A stretch of 41,941 nt of DNA. Origin: Candidatus Nealsonbacteria bacterium (GTDB taxonomy: Bacteria; Patescibacteriota; Minisyncoccia; Minisyncoccales; RBG-13-36-15). The notes below the pieces were generated by a model that was given only the letters and a program-made list of their open reading frames with translations, made no database searches and was not told the DNA's origin. The stretch covers positions 1-41,941 of the forward strand of contig DRFQ01000008.1 of assembly GCA_011050465.1 (NCBI GenBank), written 5' to 3'. Below, one piece after another: positions 14,909-22,004 of the stretch (positions are counted from its first letter, which is position 1; the number at the start of each line of letters is the position of its first letter). Made by a program: the position numbers and the translations under genes.

Positions 14909-16077
14909 TAACAAAGCAATAAAGATGGAATATATTGGATTGTGCTTATTATCTTTGCTCTATCCTCAATATTTTTCAAGTCTTTTGGTGAAATAAATTT
15001 TACCTGGGGCCGGTTTAAAAACGGTAAATCATCCCATTCCTCTCCGGCCAGAATTTCTTCTATTTCCGGCAACAAACTTCCTCCTCCAAAAAGAAGAATT
15101 GTTTGAGGAAGTATTTTCTCTTCCCCCCGAGAAATCTCTCGTAATTTAAGCTTTAAATTACTAAACCACGACCGACAGTCATAAAGTAGGATTTCGCTGA
15201 TTCTTTTTCTTACTTCTTCGCTTAAAGTTCTCTGAGCATATCTAATCTTTAAATCTTCTGCTCGAATTTTGGTTATTCCTAAAATCTGCGACAGTTTCTG
15301 AGAGAAAATTTCTCCGCCCATCTCAAAACCGCTTAAAGTCTGAAGTTTACCCTCTTTCATTGAGACTATTTGGGTGAATTTTCCTCCGATATCCAAAAAA
15401 ACGGCTGTAATTTTCTGGCTAGAAAATGCTAAACATAAATTCTCTGCTTCTGAAACTATTTTCAGCCTCTCTAAGCCTAGGTCTTTGGTTATTTTTTTAA
15501 CATTTTCTAAATAATTTTTAGCTAAAAAGGTAAATAATATTCGGAAAACCAGATTTTGTCCAGAAATTCCCGTTAATTGATTAATCTGGTAGCCATCCAT
15601 TTTCCTTTCCAGAATTTTAAAATCTATAAAATGAATGTCTTTGGGTAAAATGCCAGATTCCTGGAAAACTCCTTGGGAGACTTCTTGTTGAGTCTGATTA
15701 ATAATTTTATGGTAAATTTCATCCTCTTCTTCTTGATCAATAATTTTCTTGGGGTTTTTTCTCTGAAAAGAATTCAGAACTATCTTTTCTTTCAAAATAT
15801 TTCCCGGAAGTCTCCAAAGGATCAAGCATTCTTTCATTTCTGTTTTAGCTTGTTTTTTGGCCTGGCTGACTACTTCTAAAATAGCTTCCTTCATTACCTC
15901 TTTATCGAGATCTGCTCCGTCCTGAATGCCCAAACGATAGTATTCTTTTAAATCTGCTCCTAGAATAATATTTTTTTCTTTTTCTTTTGTAAAGATTAAA
16001 GATTTAATTGCCTCTGTTCCAATATCTAAGGCTAAAAATATTTCCTTTTTCTGTTTTAAGGCAGGGAAACCTATCAT
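14899..16077 (-). CDS. FtsA/PilM-like actin-fold ATPase
   Basis: Actin-superfamily protein. Seen: phosphate-1 motif FLALDIGTEAIKSLIF at about 14-29, a middle region that could hold an SHS2-type insert, phosphate-2 motif AVFLDIGGKFTQIVSM and adenosine motif ILLFGGGSLLPEI. Family members either tether FtsZ to the membrane (FtsA) or form the cytoplasmic ring of type IV pilus machines (PilM); sequence alone does not decide. No pilN/pilO-like neighbour was recognised. The stop codon and the last two codons come from the end of the adjacent MITE-like element, so the native C-terminus was altered. Confidence 0.75.
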   Translation of the reverse strand: MIGFPALKQKKEIFLALDIGTEAIKSLIFTKEKEKNIILGADLKEYYRLGIQDGADLDKEVMKEAILEVVSQAKKQAKTEMKECLILWRLPGNILKEKIVLNSFQRKNPKKIIDQEEEDEIYHKIINQTQQEVSQGVFQESGILPKDIHFIDFKILERKMDGYQINQLTGISGQNLVFRILFTFLAKNYLENVKKITKDLGLERLKIVSEAENLCLAFSSQKITAVFLDIGGKFTQIVSMKEGKLQTLSGFEMGGEIFSQKLSQILGITKIRAEDLKIRYAQRTLSEEVRKRISEILLYDCRSWFSNLKLKLREISRGEEKILPQTILLFGGGSLLPEIEEILAGEEWDDLPFLNRPQVKFISPKDLKNIEDRAKIISTIQYIPSLLLCYTP

Positions 16078-16155
16078 TAGTTTATTTTACCTCGTTAGTA
16101 ATCTTAAATCTATTCTCAGATAAACAATAGAATGACAATTTCTAACGGGCTTTTG

Positions 16156-17961
16156 TTATAAAGCTTCATCTCCTATAATTGCTCGAATTCTTCTTACTCC
16201 TGCTCCGGCTGATTCTTCTTTGATAATCTTAAATTTTCCCAATTCTTGAGTCTGTGAAATATGAGGACCGGCGCAAATCTCCTTAGAAAAAACTCGCCCT
16301 GAAGGGTCCGAAGAATCACCAATTGAATAGATAGTTACTCTTTCTGGGTATTTTTCTTTAAAAAAAGCCAAAGCTCCTGATTCTATAGCCTGCTGATATT
16401 CGACTTCTTCTTGTCTGACGTCCAAATTCTCCTGGATTTTTTGGTTAATAAGATCTTCTACCTTCTTTTTTTCTTTTTCTGTCATTTTTGAGGAATGAGA
16501 AAAATCAAAACGAAGCCTTTGAGAAGTAATATCGGAGCCCATTTGTTTAACGTGTTTTCCTAAGATTTCTCTTAAGGCTTGGTGCAGCAAGTGCGTAGCA
16601 GTGTGCAATTTTGTTGCTTCATATGTGGCTTTTTTGCCAACGCCTCCAAACTTTTTCTCTGCCCCCGCCCTTGAAATTTCTTGGTGCTTTTCAAAGGCCT
16701 CTCTAAAACTTTTTTGGTCTACTTTCAAATTTTTCCCTTTGGCTAATTCCTCGGTTAATTCTAAAGGAAAGCCATATGTTTCAAAAAGCCAGAAAGCTTT
16801 CTCTCCTGGAATTATCTTTTTATTTTTAATCTGGGTGGTTTCTATTAATTTATCAAATTCTTTCAGGCCTTTTTCTAAGGTTCTATCGAATTTTTCTTCT
16901 TCGTTTTGAATTATAGTCAAAATATCAGCTTGCGAAGATTTAATCCCGGGATAAGTATCACCATAAATACTAATTACTTTTTTGGCTAAAGATATTAAAA
17001 AATTTTCAGGTAAATTCAGCAGTTTCCCGAACCTAATTGTCTTTCTCAGGACTCGACGCAGAATATAGCCTTCTTCAATATTAGAAGGAATGACCCCTTC
17101 TGAAGATAAAAAAACAGCGCCCTTAATGTGGTCAGCGACAATTCGATAGGCCCTTTGATTTGAGTTATAGGATTTAGACGTATTTTCTTCTATCTCTCTA
17201 ATTATTGGTTCAAATAAATTAATTTCAAAGACTGAAGACTTTTTCTGAAGAACCACAGCTAGTCTCTCCAATCCCATGCCGGTATCAACTCCTTTTGTTT
17301 TCAGAGAAGTAAATTTTTTTTCTCTATCTTGGTAATATTCATTAAAAACCAAATTCCAGACTTCCAAAAAACGGCCGCAATCACAATTAGGACGACAACT
17401 TTTTCTCTTCTGGCAGGGTTTTTGAGTTATATCAAAATGAATTTCGGTAGTTGGACCGCAGGGACCTTCTTCGCCAGTCGGCCCCCAAAAATTATCTTCT
17501 CTACTGAACCCGGAAATTCTTTCTCTAGGAACACCTAATTTATGCCAAATTTCTTGAGATTCTTTGTCTTCGGGAATATTTCCATCGCCTCTAAAATAGG
17601 TCACCCATAAATTAACGGCCGGCAGCTCGTAGTCTTTGACTAAAAGCTCATGGGCAGATTCGATTGCCTCTTCTTTAAAGTAGTCTCTAAAACTAAAGTT
17701 TCCTAACATTTCAAAGAAAGTTAGATGAAAATCATCTCCCACCTCATCAATATCTGAAGTTCGAAAGCATTTCTGGCAAGAAGCAACTCTATTTCCCAAA
17801 GGAGAAGGTTTATCTAGATAATATTCCTTAAACTGCTGCATACCGGCTGTTGTCAATAAAACTGTCGGGTCGGAAGATAGAAGCGAGCTTGACGGAACTA
17901 TAGTATGGCCACGTTTTGCAAAAAAATCTAAGAATTGTTTTCTTATTATAGATGAATCCAT
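16156..17961 (-). CDS. alaS: Alanyl-tRNA synthetase, short form without C-Ala domain
   Basis: Charges tRNA-Ala and clears mischarged Ser and Gly. Present: the class II core with TTAGMQQFKEYYLDK and FEMLGNFSFRDYFK (motif 2 region), the GTGLERL-like motif 3 (DTGMGLERLAVVLQ), and the editing domain with HTATH (H453, H457) and CAGPH (C563, H567). The protein stops right after the editing domain at about 601 residues, whereas E. coli AlaRS has 876, so the C-Ala segment is absent. ATG 17961 gives the normal start MDSSIIRKQFLDFF, with GGAGGA about 11 bases before it. A second, diverged copy of the gene's 5' end lies upstream (18018-18170). Confidence 0.94.
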   Translation of the reverse strand: MDSSIIRKQFLDFFAKRGHTIVPSSSLLSSDPTVLLTTAGMQQFKEYYLDKPSPLGNRVASCQKCFRTSDIDEVGDDFHLTFFEMLGNFSFRDYFKEEAIESAHELLVKDYELPAVNLWVTYFRGDGNIPEDKESQEIWHKLGVPRERISGFSREDNFWGPTGEEGPCGPTTEIHFDITQKPCQKRKSCRPNCDCGRFLEVWNLVFNEYYQDREKKFTSLKTKGVDTGMGLERLAVVLQKKSSVFEINLFEPIIREIEENTSKSYNSNQRAYRIVADHIKGAVFLSSEGVIPSNIEEGYILRRVLRKTIRFGKLLNLPENFLISLAKKVISIYGDTYPGIKSSQADILTIIQNEEEKFDRTLEKGLKEFDKLIETTQIKNKKIIPGEKAFWLFETYGFPLELTEELAKGKNLKVDQKSFREAFEKHQEISRAGAEKKFGGVGKKATYEATKLHTATHLLHQALREILGKHVKQMGSDITSQRLRFDFSHSSKMTEKEKKKVEDLINQKIQENLDVRQEEVEYQQAIESGALAFFKEKYPERVTIYSIGDSSDPSGRVFSKEICAGPHISQTQELGKFKIIKEESAGAGVRRIRAIIGDEAL

Positions 17962-17991
17962 AAAAAATGAAGTCCTCCGCCAGAGCGAGGC

Positions 17992-18118
17992 GAAGAAGCC
18001 CCGCATAAGAACAAGTTCTATGCGGGGTAAAAGGACGTAATTCTGCCTGCCCCGTAGTGAGATTTCTTTACTACGGGACCTGCCTCGAAGTGAGATCTAG
18101 TGCCTATTTCGGGGTGTC
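17992..18118. repeat. Palindrome cluster between alaS and its duplicated start
   Basis: Three hairpins in a row: CCCCGCATA / TATGCGGGG (18000-18028), CCCCGTAGT / ACTACGGG (about 18050-18080), and a weaker CCTCGAAGTGAGAT / ATTTCGGGG pair. These separate the true alaS start from the upstream relic start. Confidence 0.7.
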
Positions 18119-18170
18119 CCTTTTTCTTAAAAAAATTCAAGAAGCTCTGACGAATTTCTGCTGAGGTCAT
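18018..18170 (-). pseudogene. Relic of a second alaS 5' end
   Basis: A 50-codon minus-strand frame starts MTSAEIRQSFLNFFKKKGHP. This matches the start of the true alaS (MDSSIIRKQFLDFFAKRGHT) at 12 of 20 positions, although the DNA is only about half identical. After residue 20 it runs into palindromic repeats and stops. Its ATG overlaps the stop of the upstream gene as TAATG, the close coupling expected of the original operon. It therefore looks like the old alaS start, left behind when the gene body moved or was replaced. Confidence 0.75.
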
Positions 18171-18436
18171 TAAGATTTCTTTTTTTCTAAGAGAAACTTT
18201 TTCTCTTCAAATTCTCTTCTTTTTGATTCCAGGTCAGATAGCTCAATTAACAACTTAGCTAAACGTTTTCTAGCCAAAAAAACCTCACTGTCCAGTTTTC
18301 TGACTGTTGCCTTTTTTTGTTTAAGTTCTTCTTCCAGCTTTCCTTTTTCTCCTAGTCTATTTTCGATTTCTTTGCCTAATTTTATTAAGAACCTAGAGAA
18401 TTCTTCTAATAATTGTTCTTTTGATGTCTCGACCAT
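18170..18436 (-). CDS. Small coiled-coil protein of unknown function
   Basis: 88 residues, almost entirely charged heptad-like helix from about residue 20 on (ENRLGEKGKLEEELKQKKATVRKLDSEVFLARKRLAKLLIELSDLESKRREFEEKKF). No enzyme motif, signal or membrane segment. The start codon is directly preceded by a MITE-like element whose end gives ACGGGGT before the ATG. Its stop overlaps the relic alaS start (TAATG), so it was once co-translated with alaS. A structural role is all that can be suggested. Confidence 0.6.
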   Translation of the reverse strand: MVETSKEQLLEEFSRFLIKLGKEIENRLGEKGKLEEELKQKKATVRKLDSEVFLARKRLAKLLIELSDLESKRREFEEKKFLLEKKKS

Positions 18437-18629
18437 ACCCCGTAGGAAATTAAATATTTTCAGTGGTTATTATATTTAGACTTTTTATCATCTCTATAAT
18501 TATTGTTATTTATAAAAGCAAGGGTTTTTAAGGAAAAAATATTTGGATCTATATATGCTTCTAGGAAATCTGATCTTGAATGCTTTATTGCGCTGTATCA
18601 ACGAAAACCCCTTTGTTTCCTACGGGGCA
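18437..18629. repeat. MITE-like element, CCCCGTAGGAAAT family, copy 3
   Basis: About 193 bp. The ends are near-perfect inverted repeats: ACCCCGTAGGAAAT and, on the opposite strand, GCCCCGTAGGAAAC. The first 40 bases after the left end match copies 1 and 2 nearly base for base, and the right third (AGGAAATCTGATCTTGAATG, then CAACGAAAACCC) matches copy 1. Read on the minus strand it carries AAATATAATAA about 35 bases before the start codon of the 88-residue gene. Confidence 0.85.
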
Positions 18630-18688
18630 TAATTAGAATCTACTTAAAGAATACCAAAGAAGTTTAATTTAAACAAGTATCTCTTGGT

Positions 18689-19960
18689 CTATATTTTTTT
18701 TATTATCCCGCCGCCCAAAAGCTCTTTTTCTCGATAAAACACAACTGATTGACCAAGGGTTATCGCTCTTTGGGGTTTTTTAAATTCTACCAAGACCTGC
18801 TTTTTATTTTTTATTCTTTGGTCTTTGATAATTGCCGGCATCATCTCTTGCCTATATCTGACTTTTGATTTTACTCTCAACGGTAGTTTTGGTTTTTTAC
18901 CTGAAATCCAATGAACGTTTCCTGCTACTAGCTCTTTTTTGTATAAATCTCTTTCATTTTTAGTAACAACCAAAAAATTTCGCTTTAAATCTTTGTCTAA
19001 AACGAAGTATGGCCCACCGGGCAATCTAATTCCCCTTCTCTGGCCAATAGTATAGAAAGCCAGACCTTGATGCTGACCAATGATTTTTCGTTTAGCATCA
19101 ATAATTTTGCTTGCCCTGTAGTGAGCTTGCTCTACTATGGGGCCTGGTTTTTGTTTTAGGTAGCGCTTTAAAAAATCATTGACTGTAGTTTGAATAAAGC
19201 ATATCTCTTGAGATTCTGGTATATTTAGAACTGGCAATTTAAATTTCCTGGCCAAAGAAATTACTTCTTTTTTAGTCAAATTCTCCAGAGGAAACAAAAT
19301 CTTTTTAAGTTGCTTCTGGGACAACTGCCATAAAAAATAAGATTGATCTTTTTCTTTGTCTTTAGCCCTTAATAATTTATAGATTTTGTTTTTTACTTGT
19401 AAGCCTGGGCCTTGGTCCCCCTCCGCGGTCTTGCTGCGAAAGACGGGGCGAAAACGGGTTTCCTGTTTCTTGACATAGTGACCGGTAGCCACATAATCAG
19501 CCCCTATGTCTAAAGCTTTTTCCAATAAAAGTCCGAATTTAATTTCTTTATTGCAAACCACACAAGGGTTTGGGGTAAAATTTTTCTTATGTTCTTTCAA
19601 AAAATAATTAACAATTCTCTTTTTAAACTCTTTTCCAAAATCTAAAACATAGAACGGAATGCCTAAAAGAAGGGCCACTCTCCTTGCTCTTTTTTCGGCC
19701 TCTGGAGAACAACACCTGTTCCACCTTTGCAAGACAGGATCACGCCAAAATCTCATAAAAACTCCTACTACTTCAAAACCAGCCTTTTTTAATATGGCTG
19801 TCGCCACGCTCGAATCTACTCCGCCAGACATAGCCACGAGAACTTTTTTCTTTTTTTTAAACCTTCCTGCTTGCCCCGCAGACCGAGCACTCAAGGCGTT
19901 GAGTGCTCGGTGCCGCGGGGACATTGCTATAATCACTTTTTTTTCTTTAGGCTTTCGCAT
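18689..19960 (-). CDS. mnmA: tRNA-specific 2-thiouridylase
   Basis: Makes the 2-thio group of the wobble uridine in tRNA-Lys, -Glu and -Gln. Seen: PP-loop SGGVDSS (45-51), catalytic C133 in FTPNPCVVCN, C254 in ESQEICFI, and GLAFYTIGQRRGI. The protein has 423 residues against about 360-370 normally. The excess comes from three palindromic insertions: at the N-terminus (residues 15-34), around residues 169-191 (RFRPVFRSKTAEGDQGPG), and near the AHYRASK segment. The first insertion separates two copies of a KKVxxAMS sequence, so the N-terminal strand of the domain is duplicated. Confidence 0.95.
   Translation of the reverse strand: MRKPKEKKVIIAMSPRHRALNALSARSAGQAGRFKKKKKVLVAMSGGVDSSVATAILKKAGFEVVGVFMRFWRDPVLQRWNRCCSPEAEKRARRVALLLGIPFYVLDFGKEFKKRIVNYFLKEHKKNFTPNPCVVCNKEIKFGLLLEKALDIGADYVATGHYVKKQETRFRPVFRSKTAEGDQGPGLQVKNKIYKLLRAKDKEKDQSYFLWQLSQKQLKKILFPLENLTKKEVISLARKFKLPVLNIPESQEICFIQTTVNDFLKRYLKQKPGPIVEQAHYRASKIIDAKRKIIGQHQGLAFYTIGQRRGIRLPGGPYFVLDKDLKRNFLVVTKNERDLYKKELVAGNVHWISGKKPKLPLRVKSKVRYRQEMMPAIIKDQRIKNKKQVLVEFKKPQRAITLGQSVVFYREKELLGGGIIKKI
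19114..19142. repeat. Palindromic insertion in mnmA (third)
   Basis: CCCTGTAGTGAGC and GCTCTACTATGGGG pair around a short centre. The frame is kept. The arms belong to the CCCCGTAGT-type palindromes also seen at 18050-18080. Confidence 0.6.
19874..19920. repeat. 47-bp palindrome in the 5' end of mnmA, between duplicated coding segments
   Basis: CCCCGCAGACCGAGCACTCA pairs with TGAGTGCTCGGTGCCGCGGGG almost completely. On both sides the minus strand encodes KKV(I/L)(I/V)AMS, once before (19921-19945) and once after (19827-19852), with different codons in the two copies. Confidence 0.8.
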
Positions 19961-20032
19961 AATTTAATAAAGCCACCTCTAAGGATGGCGTCTTGGGAGG
20001 CTCAAGAACCCTTTTCAAATGGGTCAAAGTAA

Positions 20033-20542
20033 TTAGGAATATCGATCAGCCACTACTGAGGCGGCATAGGCTTCGGGTTTAATTTTAGGCTCAAAACCGT
20101 TTCCCCGGATCAACCCAACTACTTCTTTAATCATATCTTTAGTCTCTCCTTGTTCGCCAACATCAGCATGGATATAACGAAATTGATAATTTAAAGAAGG
20201 AGATAAATCTCGGATTTTTTTCTCGAATTTTTCTTTCAAGAATAAAGCAAGTTCGCACGACAATAAGACCTCTTCTAAAACGCGCTCTTTCCAGTTGTAA
20301 AATTTTCGGTTTTGGTATCTAATTTTTTTAAGAAAAAATCTCCCTCCTTCTCCCCTTCTCAGGACAACTATAGCTACTGGAAAATGTGGCTCCTGGCCAG
20401 AAGACGAATCGCACCCAACAATAATATCATAAAACCCTTCGTTTTTTTCCTCCATATATTTGGCCACCTCTTCTATTACTCCGTCAAGGGATAAATTTCC
20501 TCGACTGGGATTATAAAAATATCCTTTAAGAAATCTTTCCAT
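20033..20542 (-). CDS. YkuK/DUF458-type RNase H-like protein
   Basis: The family has a ribonuclease-H-like fold and no firm function; in Bacillus YkuK is linked to RNA or stress processes. Seen: an acidic first strand IIVGCDSSSGQ, the segment RYIHADVGEQGETKDMIKEVVGLI and the very typical end IKPEAYAASVVADRYS. The 169-residue length fits. It follows mnmA and precedes tpiA by 31 bp on the same strand, so it is likely in one transcript with them. Confidence 0.8.
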   Translation of the reverse strand: MERFLKGYFYNPSRGNLSLDGVIEEVAKYMEEKNEGFYDIIVGCDSSSGQEPHFPVAIVVLRRGEGGRFFLKKIRYQNRKFYNWKERVLEEVLLSCELALFLKEKFEKKIRDLSPSLNYQFRYIHADVGEQGETKDMIKEVVGLIRGNGFEPKIKPEAYAASVVADRYS

Positions 20543-20573
20543 ATCAAATTTCTATCATATTTAATAATTGTAA

Positions 20574-21359
20574 TCAAGCTCTACTTACATTTTTTATTAT
20601 TTTGACAAATTCTTGAGGATCCAATGAGGCGCCACCAACCAAAAAACCTTGTAGGTTCGATTTTGCTGTATAACTTAAGGCATTTTGACTATTGATACTG
20701 CCCCCATAAAGAATAGGAATTCTCTTGGTTATTTTCTGACTATAAATCTTAGAGATAATTTTCCGAATAAAGATAGCCACCTTCTCTGCCCCTTCTGGCA
20801 AACAGGCTTTACCCGTTCCAATTGCCCAAATTGGTTCATAGGCAATAATAACTTGATTAATATCTTTTTCTGTAATTTCTCTAAGGCCTTTTTCAATTTG
20901 AGACTTTAAAATCTTCTGGGTTAATCTCTTTTTTCGTTCGTTTTCAGCTTCACCGATACATAAAATTGGCTTTAATTTTACCGAGAGAACAGCTCTCATT
21001 TTTCTGTTTATCATCTCATCGGTCTCTTTGAAATATCTCCGCCTTTCAGAATGGCCTAAAATTACATATTGGCAACCTAAATCTTTGAGCATTAGAAACG
21101 AAATTTCACCAGTGAAAGCTCCCTTTTCTTCCCAAAAACAATCCTGTGAGCCCAAGGCGAGTCCTCCGAAGCTCGTCTTTCGGTGAGCGAGGGAAGAGCC
21201 TCCTAAAATTGATAAATAAACAAATGGTGGACAAACTACTACTTCCGTGCTTTTGTTTTTGATATTTCTTAAGCCCCTTTTGACTGAACTAAAAAGGCGC
21301 TTGGCCTCTTGAAGAGTGGTGGGATTACATTTCCAATTGGCAACAATAATGGTTTTCAT
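20574..21359 (-). CDS. tpiA: Triosephosphate isomerase
   Basis: Interconverts dihydroxyacetone phosphate and glyceraldehyde 3-phosphate. Catalytic residues are all present: K10 in ANWKCN, H103 in LGHSERR and E175 in AYEPIWAIGTG; the phosphate-binding end YGGSINSQNA and GFLVGGASL is intact. 261 residues, slightly long. The surplus lies at about 53-66 (GGSSLAHRKTSFGG), which is the translation of a palindrome at 21156-21203 inserted in a surface loop before LALGSQDCF. It ends two bases before the start of the next gene's reading direction (21362), so coupling is tight. Confidence 0.96.
   Translation of the reverse strand: MKTIIVANWKCNPTTLQEAKRLFSSVKRGLRNIKNKSTEVVVCPPFVYLSILGGSSLAHRKTSFGGLALGSQDCFWEEKGAFTGEISFLMLKDLGCQYVILGHSERRRYFKETDEMINRKMRAVLSVKLKPILCIGEAENERKKRLTQKILKSQIEKGLREITEKDINQVIIAYEPIWAIGTGKACLPEGAEKVAIFIRKIISKIYSQKITKRIPILYGGSINSQNALSYTAKSNLQGFLVGGASLDPQEFVKIIKNVSRA
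21156..21203. repeat. Palindromic insertion in tpiA
   Basis: About 48 bp with imperfect arms (GGCGAGTCCTCCGAAGCTCG and, on the opposite strand, GGAGGCTCTTCCCTCGCTC). It keeps frame and encodes roughly 16 residues absent from usual triosephosphate isomerases. Confidence 0.65.
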
Positions 21360-21361
21360 AG

Positions 21362-21823
21362 TTAAATTAACTTAGATATTCCTAAGGTTAGAATGATGAC
21401 GATTATTCCAGCAAGCGAAGACCCAATTATAATTAAAGGCAGGGCTTTTTTAAAGGAAATTCCGAAAACAAAAGCAGCTATAGCTCCCGTCCAGCCGCCA
21501 ATGAAAGGAATGGGGATGGCTACCAAAATTATAACAGTTAAATTTTTTCCCCATTTTTCGAATTTTGACTGATGAATTTTTCTGGTATGGATAAAAATCC
21601 AGGTAAAAAATTGATCGAAAAATCCGAATTTCTTGCTCAGAAACCGAGAAACTGGACTAAAGATAGAAATGATTAAAATTAAGGGTACTAAATTCCCTAA
21701 AACCGAAAAAAGATAAGCTGACCAAACAGGCATTTTGTAAACTTCCAAGGCCATAGGAATTGATCCCCTTAACTCAACTACTGGGGACATGGCAATTAGA
21801 AAGGTTTTAAGTTCGGGAATCAT
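21362..21823 (-). CDS. Small membrane protein of the COG2426 (Sm_multidrug_ex) family
   Basis: 153 residues with about four hydrophobic helices. The N-terminal LIAMSPVVELRGSIPMALEVYKMP is the family signature (ELRGSIP), and IPIPFIGGWTGAIAAFVFGI is the second conserved glycine-rich helix. The family is annotated as small multidrug export protein, but transport was never clearly shown. Its ATG (21821-21823) overlaps the stop codon of the relic galT end (TGA, 21820-21822), proof of an earlier 4-base overlap with galT that an insertion has since broken. Confidence 0.8.
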   Translation of the reverse strand: MIPELKTFLIAMSPVVELRGSIPMALEVYKMPVWSAYLFSVLGNLVPLILIISIFSPVSRFLSKKFGFFDQFFTWIFIHTRKIHQSKFEKWGKNLTVIILVAIPIPFIGGWTGAIAAFVFGISFKKALPLIIIGSSLAGIIVIILTLGISKLI

Positions 21824-21879
21824 TGTTTTCTTAAATATTCGGCGGCTCTCTCTGGTTCGATAGTAGAAATCACGATCAC
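21820..21879 (-). pseudogene. Relic of the original galT 3' end
   Basis: On the minus strand this encodes VISTIEPERAAEYLRKQ followed by TGA. The true galT, 130 bases upstream, ends with nearly the same residues (EISTIEPERAAEYLRRQR). The DNA is about 90 percent identical over 50 bases. The relic stop overlaps the next ATG, the normal operon junction, so this is the ancestral end of galT cut off by an inserted palindrome. Confidence 0.85.
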
Positions 21880-21880
21880 A

Positions 21881-21985
21881 CGGTTTCCCCCGACCCCCCC
21901 TCTTTTAGATACCTTCGGTTTCTAACGTTTTTGCCCTTCGCTTCGCTCAGGACAAAAGCCTGTTTTTCCACCACGGGGGAAACCG
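21881..21985. repeat. Palindromic element between the two galT ends
   Basis: A perfect 12-bp inverted repeat CGGTTTCCCCCG / CGGGGGAAACCG bounds a 105-bp insert with an internal hairpin (GCCCTTCGCTTCGCTCAGGAC). Next to it, 21985-22004 is an inverted copy of the galT segment at 22042-22061 (one mismatch in 20), so direct and inverted copies of the same gene end flank the element. Confidence 0.8.
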
Positions 21986-22004
21986 AGATTTCGCCTATCG
22001 AACC

